17,668 nucleotides of DNA, from positions 1 to 17,668 of the forward strand of contig CAZRDB010000102.1 in the NCBI GenBank assembly GCA_964598695.1, in the 5' to 3' direction. Positions within the stretch are counted from its first letter, which is position 1. Each line of letters begins with the position of its first letter. This document shows, one piece after another, positions 1 through 6,613 of the stretch. The position numbers and the translations under genes were made by a program. The DNA is from CAZRDB01 sp964598695. GTDB lineage: Bacteria; Armatimonadota; Zipacnadia; UBA1398. The notes beneath the pieces are model-generated. The model made no database searches. It saw only the letters and a list, made by a program, of their open reading frames with translations, and was not told where the DNA came from.

Positions 1-1758
1 ATCCCGCAGGCCGACCTCTACATCGAGAAGGACTCCTCGATCAACGAGGAGATCGACCGCCTGCGCCACGCCGCCACCCACGCCCTGCTCTCGCGGCGCG
101 ACGTGATCGTCGTCGCCAGCGTCTCCTGCATCTACGGCATCGGCGCGCCCGAGCTGTACGAGGGCATGGCGCTCCGGCTGCGGGTCGGCGACTTCCTCGA
201 TCGCGACGACATGCTGCGCCAGCTCATCTCGATGCAGTACATGCGCAACGAGTACCTCTCGCGCGGGCGCTTCCGCGCCCGGGGCGATGTCGTCGAGATC
301 TACCCGGCCGACGCCGAGGTGCTCCTGCGCGTGGAGATGTTCGGCGAGGAGATCGAGCGGCTCAGCGTCTGGAACCCGCTCACCGGGGAGCTGCTCTCCG
401 AGCCGCCGACGATCGAGGTCTTCCCCGCGACGCACTACGTCGTGCCGGAGGAGAAGCTCCGCACCGCCTGCGAGGCGATCGAGTTGGAGCTGGAGGAGCG
501 GATCGAGTGGTTCCGAGCCTCGGAGAAGCTCCTCGAGGCCCAGCGGATCGACCAGCGCACGCGGTCCGACCTCGAGATGATGCGGGTCGTCGGCTCCTGC
601 AAGGGGATCGAGAACTACTCCCGCCACCTCGAGGGCCGTGCGGTGGGCGAGCCGCCCTTCACGCTGCTCGACTACTTCCCGCCCGACTACCTCGTGGTCA
701 TCGACGAGAGCCACCAGTCGGTACCCCAGGTCCGCGGGATGTGGGCCGGCGACCGCTCCCGCAAGGACAACCTGATCGACTACGGCTTCCGCCTCCCGAG
801 CGCTCTCGACAATCGGCCGCTCAACTACCAGGAGTTCGAAGCCAAGCTCAACCAGACCGTCTTCGTCTCGGCGACGCCGGCGCAGTACGAGATCGAGCGC
901 TCGGGCCCCGAGGGCGTCGTCGAGATGATCGTCCGTCCCACCGGCCTGCTCGACCCGCCCGTCGAGGTCCGCCCGGTCCGCGGCCAGATCGACGACCTCG
1001 TCGGCGAGATCCGGACCCGGGCCGAGCGCGGCCAGCGCACGCTCGTGCTGACGCTCACGAAACGGATGGCCGAGGATCTCACCGTGTACCTCGACGACCT
1101 GGGCGTGCGTGTCCGCTACCTCCACTCCGACGTCCACACGCTCGACCGGACGGAGACGCTCCGCGACCTCCGGCTCGGCGAGTTCGACGTCCTCGTCGGC
1201 ATCAACCTCCTCCGCGAGGGCCTCGACCTGCCCGAGGTGGCCCTCGTCGCGATCCTCGACGCCGGCAGCGAGGGCTTCCTCCGCACGCCGACGACGCTGA
1301 TCCAGATCATCGGTCGCGCCGCACGCAACGTCGACGGGCAGGTGCTGATGTACGCCGACCGGGTCTCCGACGCGATGCGCCAAGCGATCGACGAAACCAA
1401 CCGGCGCCGGGCGATCCAGCGGGCGTACAACGAGGAGCACGGGATCACCCCGACCAGCGTCCGCAAGGCCGTCCACGACACGGTGCGGGCCGAAGCCGAG
1501 CAGCACGAGGCCGCCCGGGGCCTCCTCCGCGACACATTGGGCGACGACGTGGACCAGGATCTCGAGACGCTCGTGCAGGAGAAGGAGGCCGCGATGCTCG
1601 CGGCCGCGGCCGAGCTGAACTTCGAGGAGGCCGCGCGGCTGCGCGATGAGCTGACCTCGCTCCGGCGGCTGCTGAAGGCCGACCAGCGCTCGCTCACCAC
1701 CGCGCCGGTGCAGGCCGCAACCCGCAAGAAGGCCGCGTACGGCAGGAAGGCGCGATGA
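1..1758 (+). CDS. uvrB: UvrB, excinuclease ABC subunit B (5' end outside the window)
   Basis: UvrB is the damage-verifying helicase-like subunit of nucleotide excision repair; it is loaded by UvrA and recruits UvrC. The frame is open from base 1, so the gene enters from the left. By comparison with E. coli UvrB, roughly 105 N-terminal residues (Walker A and most of the beta-hairpin region) are missing. Visible parts are the IEKD segment after the beta-hairpin, a DESH box at 703-714, the FVSATP segment, the helicase C domain with TLTKRMAEDLT, INLLREGLDLPEV and IGRAARN, and a C-terminal UVR coiled-coil motif around 1570-1677 that pairs with UvrC. An oddity is that the usually near-invariant LDADKEGFLRS segment reads LDAGSEGFLRT here. 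The stop overlaps the uvrC start by four bases (ATGA), so the two are co-translated. The family call is very secure. Confidence 0.97.
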   Translation: MPQADLYIEKDSSINEEIDRLRHAATHALLSRRDVIVVASVSCIYGIGAPELYEGMALRLRVGDFLDRDDMLRQLISMQYMRNEYLSRGRFRARGDVVEIYPADAEVLLRVEMFGEEIERLSVWNPLTGELLSEPPTIEVFPATHYVVPEEKLRTACEAIELELEERIEWFRASEKLLEAQRIDQRTRSDLEMMRVVGSCKGIENYSRHLEGRAVGEPPFTLLDYFPPDYLVVIDESHQSVPQVRGMWAGDRSRKDNLIDYGFRLPSALDNRPLNYQEFEAKLNQTVFVSATPAQYEIERSGPEGVVEMIVRPTGLLDPPVEVRPVRGQIDDLVGEIRTRAERGQRTLVLTLTKRMAEDLTVYLDDLGVRVRYLHSDVHTLDRTETLRDLRLGEFDVLVGINLLREGLDLPEVALVAILDAGSEGFLRTPTTLIQIIGRAARNVDGQVLMYADRVSDAMRQAIDETNRRRAIQRAYNEEHGITPTSVRKAVHDTVRAEAEQHEAARGLLRDTLGDDVDQDLETLVQEKEAAMLAAAAELNFEEAARLRDELTSLRRLLKADQRSLTTAPVQAATRKKAAYGRKAR

Positions 1759-3734
1759 ACGACACCCTCCGCGATCGCCTCGCCGACCTGCCGGACCGCC
1801 CCGGCTGCTACCGGTTCCTCGACCAGGAGGGCCACGTCCTCTACGTCGGCAAGGCGACCTCGCTGCGCAGCCGGGTCCGCTCCTACTTCGCGGCCTCGGG
1901 GGTGCGCGGCCGGGGGGCGTGGATCGAGCGCATGGTGCCCCTGGTGGCCGAGATCGAGGTGTTGGTCACCAACACCCCGCTCGAGGCGCTGCTGCTCGAG
2001 TGCAGCCTGATCAAGCAGCACCGGCCGCCGTACAACAGCAAGCTCGTCGACGACAAGCACTACCCGTACCTCTGCCTCACCTGGTCCGACCTCTTCCCCC
2101 GGCTCGTGATCGTCCGCCGGATCGACGCCGGGAAGGACGAGTACTTCGGGCCCTACTCGAGCGCGCGGCCGATGCGGCGCATGCTCGAGGCGATCCGCCG
2201 GATCTTCGGCCTCCGCTCGTGCAAGCTCGATCTCGGCGAGGGCTACACGCGCGAGCCATGCCTCGAGCACCACCTCGGTCTCTGCCCCGCGCCCTGCGCC
2301 GGCTACGTCACGAGCGAGGAGTACCGGGCCGCCATGAAACGGGTCAGTCGGTTCCTCCGGGGCCACACGACCGACGTCGTCCGCGAGCTGCGCGGCAAGA
2401 TGGAGGCGGCCTCCGAGGCGCTGGAGTTCGAGCGGGCCGCGCGCTTCCGCGACCAGATCCGGGCCGTCGAGGCGACGATCGCGCGCCAGGACGTGATCCT
2501 CCCCGATCTCACCGACCACGACGCGATCGGCCTCTACCACCCCGAGGATGGGGAGACCGCGACGGTCTGCTTGCTGTTCGTCCGCGCGGGCCGGCTGGTC
2601 GACCAGCAGCCGTTCACGCTCCGGCGCGCCGCGGGCCACGAGCCCGGTGAACTCCTCGGCGAGTTCCTCGTGCAGTACTACTCCCGCGCGGCCTTCGTGC
2701 CGAAGGAGGTGCTGCTCGCCGCCGAGCCGCCGGAAGCGGAGGTGATCGCCGAGTGGCTCTCCGGCCGGCGCGGGTCGAAGGTCCATCTCCACGTGCCGCA
2801 GCGCGGGGAGAAGCGACGGATCGTGGCGCTCGCATGCGAGAACGCCGAGCACTCAGCCCGGATGGTCGCCGAGCGCGAGGAGATGGAGCGGGAGCGGGGC
2901 CTGATGCGGACCGAGGCGCTGACGGCGGTTCTCGGCGAGCACATCGGGCTCGAGCGGCCGCCGAGGCGGATCGAGTGCTACGACATCTCGACCCTGCAGG
3001 GGAAGCACTCCGTCGGCTCGATGGTCGTCTTCATTGACGGCTCGCCCGACCGCAGCCGGTACCGCAGCTTCAACGTGCGCGAGGAGACGGGCGCCCCGGA
3101 CGACTACGCGATGATGCGCGAGGTGCTGCTCCGCCGCTTCCAGGCGCTCCAGGCCGGCGAGGAGGCGTTCGAAGAGGCGCCCGACCTGGTGCTGGTCGAC
3201 GGCGGGAAGGGCCAGCTCGGCGTCGCGTGCGCGGTGCTCGAGGAGCTGCACGTGACCGTCCCCGTCCTCTCGCTCGCCAAGCGGCAGGAGGAGCTGCTGA
3301 TCCCGGGGCGCGAGGAGCCGCTCGCGCTGCCCCTCGACCACGACGCCCTCCGGCTGATGATCCATATCCGCGACGAGGCCCACCGCTTCGCGATCGGACA
3401 CCACCGCCGGCGACGGTCGAAGGCGGCGACCCACTCGGTCCTCGACGACATCCCCGGGATCGGCCCCAAGCGCAAGGCGGCGCTGCTGGCCCACTTCCCC
3501 AGCATGCGCGCGCTGCTCGACGCGACCGTGGACGAGCTGGCGGCGGTCCAGGGGATGAACGTGCTGACCGCGCAACGGATCCACCACGCACTCAAGGCGC
3601 CCGGCATGGGCCGCTCCCGGCGGCATGGCCGCGCGCCGACACCGGACCAGGAGGCCCATCGTGCAGAGACCGGACCCGATCGAGGCGACGGTACGGAAGA
3701 CCCGGGGCGGCTGGGTGGCAACCTCGGCGAGTGA
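1755..3734 (+). CDS. uvrC: UvrC, excinuclease ABC subunit C
   Basis: UvrC makes both incisions around a lesion held by UvrB. The 659-residue product is family-typical with a slightly long tail. Seen in order: an N-terminal GIY-YIG nuclease (residues about 10-95, with GCY at 17-19, YVG at 30-32 and the catalytic-type Glu at 82); four cysteines at 156, 169, 177 and 181 matching the UvrC iron-sulfur cluster spacing; a UVR motif at about 208-240; an RNase H-like endonuclease with Asp410 (ECYDIS), Asp482 (VDGGKGQ) and His543 (DEAHRF); and tandem helix-hairpin-helix motifs at about 562-612. All expected catalytic residues are present. The last roughly 45 residues are a Gly/Arg/Pro-rich tail that overlaps the next gene. 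The ATG lies in an ATGA overlap with the uvrB stop, which supports an operon. Confidence 0.97.
   Translation: MNDTLRDRLADLPDRPGCYRFLDQEGHVLYVGKATSLRSRVRSYFAASGVRGRGAWIERMVPLVAEIEVLVTNTPLEALLLECSLIKQHRPPYNSKLVDDKHYPYLCLTWSDLFPRLVIVRRIDAGKDEYFGPYSSARPMRRMLEAIRRIFGLRSCKLDLGEGYTREPCLEHHLGLCPAPCAGYVTSEEYRAAMKRVSRFLRGHTTDVVRELRGKMEAASEALEFERAARFRDQIRAVEATIARQDVILPDLTDHDAIGLYHPEDGETATVCLLFVRAGRLVDQQPFTLRRAAGHEPGELLGEFLVQYYSRAAFVPKEVLLAAEPPEAEVIAEWLSGRRGSKVHLHVPQRGEKRRIVALACENAEHSARMVAEREEMERERGLMRTEALTAVLGEHIGLERPPRRIECYDISTLQGKHSVGSMVVFIDGSPDRSRYRSFNVREETGAPDDYAMMREVLLRRFQALQAGEEAFEEAPDLVLVDGGKGQLGVACAVLEELHVTVPVLSLAKRQEELLIPGREEPLALPLDHDALRLMIHIRDEAHRFAIGHHRRRRSKAATHSVLDDIPGIGPKRKAALLAHFPSMRALLDATVDELAAVQGMNVLTAQRIHHALKAPGMGRSRRHGRAPTPDQEAHRAETGPDRGDGTEDPGRLGGNLGE
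3649..3654 (+). promoter_or_regulatory. Ribosome binding site inside uvrC for the alkyltransferase gene
   Basis: A perfect AGGAGG lies within the uvrC coding sequence, six bases before a GTG at 3661. This favours the GTG over the in-frame ATG at 3625, which has no comparable motif before it. Confidence 0.8.
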
Positions 3735-4170
3735 GCGGGGCCTGGTCGACTCCGCGTTCGCGTGCGAGACCAAGGAGCAGGCGCTCGCGTACGTGCGCGG
3801 CGTCGGTCTGCCGGAGGGCGAGCTGACCCGGCGCGCCACCGAGCAGCTCGTGGCCTACTTCCGGGAGGAGGGGGCCTCGTTCGACTTCCCCTTCGACCTG
3901 CGCGGCTACCCGGAGTTCACGACGCGGGTGCTCGAGGAGGTCGCGCGGATCCCCTGGGGCGCGACGCGCACCTACGGCGAGGTGGCCGCGCTCGTCGGCA
4001 AGCCGGGCGCCGCGCGTGCGGTCGGCCAGGTGATGGCCAAGCGCAACCCCGTCGCCCCGTTCATCCCCTGCCACCGGGTGCTCGGCGCCGACGGCCTCCA
4101 CGGCTACGCCGGCGGCCTGGCGCTGAAGCAGCTCCTGCTGGAGATCGAGCAGAGAACACCTGCGAGGTAG
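3661..4170 (+). CDS. ogt: Methylated-DNA--protein-cysteine methyltransferase (O6-alkylguanine-DNA alkyltransferase)
   Basis: This suicide enzyme transfers alkyl groups from O6-alkylguanine to its own cysteine. The 169-residue product has the usual two-part layout: a variable N-terminal domain (about 1-80) and the conserved C-terminal DNA-binding/active-site domain. Visible signatures are the PWGATRTYGEVA helix-turn-helix entry at about 98-109, RAVGQVMAKRNP with its arginine finger region, and the active-site IPCHRV with Cys137, followed by GGLALKQLLL. No Ada-type regulatory domain is present, so it is a stand-alone Ogt/AGT form. The GTG start is chosen for its strong Shine-Dalgarno sequence; starting at ATG 3625 would add 12 unconserved residues. 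The start lies 74 bases inside uvrC, which ties direct reversal to the excision-repair operon. Confidence 0.93.
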   Translation: MQRPDPIEATVRKTRGGWVATSASERGLVDSAFACETKEQALAYVRGVGLPEGELTRRATEQLVAYFREEGASFDFPFDLRGYPEFTTRVLEEVARIPWGATRTYGEVAALVGKPGAARAVGQVMAKRNPVAPFIPCHRVLGADGLHGYAGGLALKQLLLEIEQRTPAR

Positions 4171-4235
4171 CGGCGTAAGCACCACCCGCGCCGCGTCTCC
4201 TCGCCACCCGGGTCCGGCCCGCGCGTCCCTGCCTC

Positions 4236-4269
4236 GGGAGGGGTTCGGCCCCGGCGGCCGAATGCTCCC
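4236..4269. terminator. Hairpin after the repair operon, possible terminator
   Basis: The inverted repeat TTCGGCC (4244-4250) and GGCCGAA (4256-4262) has a five-base loop. It is flanked by a second pairing, GGGAG (4236-4240) with CTCCC (4265-4269). No T tract follows, so it may be a weak or Rho-assisted terminator, or a leader hairpin of the next gene. The remainder of the 4171-4313 intergenic gap shows nothing recognisable. Confidence 0.45.
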
Positions 4270-4301
4270 ACCGTTCGCGCGTGGCCATGGGCGGGGGAGC
4301 G

Positions 4302-4308
4302 AAGGAGG
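4302..4308 (+). promoter_or_regulatory. Ribosome binding site that sets the membrane-protein start
   Basis: AAGGAGG ends five bases before ATG 4314. It selects this ATG over the in-frame GTG at 4281. Confidence 0.8.
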
Positions 4309-4313
4309 TCCGG

Positions 4314-4997
4314 ATGGTTCGACTCAACGAGTGGCTCAGCGAGGCCTGGGACTACATCATGAAGGACTTCGGGATGTGGCTCGCGCTCGCCGCAGTCGCG
4401 CTGTTGCTGGGACAGGCGAGCTGCCTCATTGTCTTCCCGCCCCTCTACGCCGGCCTGTACATCGCGGCCAGCGCGCGCCTACGCGGCGAGAGTCCGCGCA
4501 TGGAGATGCTGTGGCAGGGGTTCCAGCTCTTCGCCCAGTCGTGGGGCCTGATGCTCCTCTCCGGTGTCCTTGGAGCCCTGCTCTTCTTCTGCTGCTTCAT
4601 CCCCGGTTTCTACGTGTCGATCCTGTGGTCGCTCGCCTGGGTGATCCTCGTCGAGGAGCGCCAGGGCGGGTGGGCCGCGATGCAGCGAAGCGGGGAGATC
4701 GTCAAGCAGGACTTCTGGGCCTGGACCGGCCTGTGGGCCGTGATGCTCCTCGTCATCATGCTCGCCGGCAGCATCCCGGTCATCGGCTGGCTCGCCTACC
4801 CGTTCCAGGCGCTCGTGATGGCGATCGCGTACCGCGACGTGGTCTACGGCCGTCCGCGGGAGGTCGCGAGCCCCGGTGGAGGCTTCGCGCCCCCCGCCGG
4901 CTACGGTCCCACGCCGGCCCCGGCCGTCGATCCCACGATTCCGCCGCCGGTTCCCCCGCCTCCCCCGCCCCCTCCGCCTTCGAGTGGGGTATCCTAG
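4314..4997 (+). CDS. Multi-pass membrane protein with polyproline C-terminal tail, function unknown
   Basis: The 227-residue protein has a short amphipathic start followed by hydrophobic segments at about 20-53 (probably two passes), 78-113 and 138-175. It ends in a Gly/Pro-rich tail (about 182-227) with a near-continuous run of prolines at about 210-222. The membrane part resembles the broad group of small integral membrane proteins like YciC/DUF975, recognised here only by layout (an N-terminal amphipathic helix, repeated paired helices, a polar loop with MQRS). I do not assign a function. The tail is probably cytoplasmic or periplasmic and disordered, and could bind partners. The ATG is preceded by an AAGGAGG. 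A response regulator gene follows 22-31 bases downstream, so the two are probably co-transcribed. Confidence 0.8.
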   Translation: MVRLNEWLSEAWDYIMKDFGMWLALAAVALLLGQASCLIVFPPLYAGLYIAASARLRGESPRMEMLWQGFQLFAQSWGLMLLSGVLGALLFFCCFIPGFYVSILWSLAWVILVEERQGGWAAMQRSGEIVKQDFWAWTGLWAVMLLVIMLAGSIPVIGWLAYPFQALVMAIAYRDVVYGRPREVASPGGGFAPPAGYGPTPAPAVDPTIPPPVPPPPPPPPPSSGVS

Positions 4998-5019
4998 GTA
5001 GGGGACACCGCGAGATGAG

Positions 5020-5409
5020 GTGGCGAGCTTGGCACGGGTGCTCGTAGCGGATGACGATCCGAGCGTGCAGCGCATGCTCCGCGTGGTGCTTGCCTCGGAG
5101 GGCCACGAGGTGATCCTCGCCGGAGACGGCGCACACGCGTTGATCGCCGCACACGAGCAGGCGCCCGATGTCATCCTTCTCGACCTGATGATGCCGATCG
5201 TCGACGGGATGTCGGCTCTGCGGCTCCTCAAGACCGAGGAGCGCACGGCCGACATCCCCGTCGTCATCATCACCGGGCGGTCGGAGGCCCAGGCGGTGCG
5301 GCTCGGCTACGACCTCGGCGCCGACATGTTCCTCACGAAGCCCTTCGAGCCGCGCGAGGTGCTCGACCTCGTCGAGCGCGTACTCAGCGACCGGGACTTC
5401 GAGGAGTAG
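5020..5409 (+). CDS. Single-domain response regulator (CheY-like receiver)
   Basis: The 129-residue protein is almost entirely one receiver domain and has no DNA-binding or enzymatic output domain. The acidic pocket (Asp11-Asp13), the phospho-acceptor Asp55 in ILLDLMMP, the switch residue Thr85 in VIITGRS and Lys107 in LTKPFEP are all present, so it should be phosphorylatable. Output is presumably by protein-protein contact, as for CheY or Spo0F. No histidine kinase lies in the window. The start could be GTG 5020 or TTG 5029; the latter sits 5-6 bases after GAGGTGG and gives a start directly at the first beta strand, so the first three residues are uncertain. The 3' end overlaps the convergent TPR gene by 26 bases. 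Confidence 0.93.
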   Translation: MASLARVLVADDDPSVQRMLRVVLASEGHEVILAGDGAHALIAAHEQAPDVILLDLMMPIVDGMSALRLLKTEERTADIPVVIITGRSEAQAVRLGYDLGADMFLTKPFEPREVLDLVERVLSDRDFEE

Positions 5410-6613
5410 CGCTCTCGCCCGACTCCGCGGCCGCACTCTCGACCGCCGCGGTGCGAGGGAGCGGCCGCCGCTCCTTCTCGGGGGCCGACATCCGCTCGCC
5501 GCCCTCGGGCTCCTCCGGCCGGAGCTTCTCCATCTCGGCCCGCGCCAGCTCCACGGCCGCGTGCGGAGGACGGCGCCGCAGCGCCTCCTTGAGCTGCTCC
5601 TCGGCCTCGTCCGAGCGGCCCTCGAGACGCAGGGCCAGGGCCCATCCCAGCCGCGCGAGGGGGTCCTCCGGGCTCGACTCCACCGCCGCGCGGAACTGGG
5701 CCTCCGCCTTCCGCCCATCGCGTTGCCGAAGGTAGAGACAGCCGAGGTTGTAGTGCGCCACCGCGTGGTGCGGCGCGACCACGAGCGCGAGCGAGAGGTC
5801 CTCGCGCGCGGCCTTCTCATCGCCGGCACGGGCGCGCAGGGCGCCGGAGGTCACCAGCACGTCGGCCGAGTTGGGGTCGAGGAGGCGTGCCTCGGCGAGC
5901 TGGCTCTCACGCTCCTTCGCGTCGCCGGCCGCGTCGGCCGCGAGCGCCAGCCCGACGCAGGCCTCGGCCGAGCGCGGGTCGATCGCCAACGCCCTCGCGA
6001 AGGCCGCGCGCGCCGCGACAAGGTCGGCCGGCCTCCGGTCCAGCTCGGCGCGGCCCAGGGCGCAGAGCAACTCCACGGGCGGATCGGGCAACTGCGCGAT
6101 CACACCCGCCAGCGCCTCCCGCGCGCGGGCGGGGTGGCCCCCCCAGACGAGGCAGATCGCGCGGTTGGCCTCGGCCTCGAGCCACGCCGGGCGCAGCCGC
6201 GCGGCCTGCTCGAAGGCCTCGACCGCCTGCCCGTAGTCGGTGCAGGCTGCTGCCGCGGTTCCCAGCGCGAACCAGGCCTCGGGATCGTGCGGGTCGATCC
6301 GGCACAGCAGCGCGAAGGCCTCGCGGGCGACGGGCTCCTCGCCGTGGCGCCCGAGCGCCTCGGTGCCGCACTGCCGCAGCCCCCGCACCGTATCGCCGCT
6401 CGGCTGGTAGTGCGCGGAGGCCTCGAACCGGGCGTAGGCGAGACCGCGCTCGCCCATGGCGAGTTGGTGGAAGCCCTCGCGCTCCAACTCGCGCGAGCGC
6501 CAGCGCTCGCGGAGACGCCAGGAGCCGGCCATCGAGGCCGCGGCAAGCACCATCGCGAGGCCCACGAGCGAGGTGAGAGCGAGGGTGGTCCAGAGGGCGC
6601 CCGAGCGTCTCAT
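5384..6613 (-). CDS. Membrane-anchored tetratricopeptide-repeat protein
   Basis: The 409-residue protein has an N-terminal hydrophobic segment (about 9-29) followed by a charged stretch, consistent with a signal anchor that leaves the rest outside the cytoplasm. From about residue 48 to 360 it is built of TPR-like helical repeats. Clear units read WFALGTAAAACTDYGQA, AHYNLGCLYLRQRDGRKAEA and RLGWALALRLEGRSDEAEEQ, each followed by an A..L.P helix. A polar tail (about 365-409) contains LPRTA at 385-389. TPR proteins scaffold protein complexes. The chosen ATG overlaps the stop of the sortase gene (ATGA) and has GGAGG four bases upstream (6618-6622), so it is the second gene of that operon and probably its physical partner. 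An upstream in-frame start would add 54 low-complexity residues and is not favoured. Confidence 0.88.
   Translation of the reverse strand: MRRSGALWTTLALTSLVGLAMVLAAASMAGSWRLRERWRSRELEREGFHQLAMGERGLAYARFEASAHYQPSGDTVRGLRQCGTEALGRHGEEPVAREAFALLCRIDPHDPEAWFALGTAAAACTDYGQAVEAFEQAARLRPAWLEAEANRAICLVWGGHPARAREALAGVIAQLPDPPVELLCALGRAELDRRPADLVAARAAFARALAIDPRSAEACVGLALAADAAGDAKERESQLAEARLLDPNSADVLVTSGALRARAGDEKAAREDLSLALVVAPHHAVAHYNLGCLYLRQRDGRKAEAQFRAAVESSPEDPLARLGWALALRLEGRSDEAEEQLKEALRRRPPHAAVELARAEMEKLRPEEPEGGERMSAPEKERRPLPRTAAVESAAAESGESATPRSPGR

Noticed and set aside
1116..3839. Long - strand open frames opposite uvrB and uvrC
   Set aside because: They are antisense to two unmistakable conserved genes and have low-complexity Arg/Pro/Ala-rich translations.
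4905..4985. A DNA repeat in the C-rich run
   Set aside because: It encodes the polyproline tail of the membrane protein and shows no regular repeat unit.
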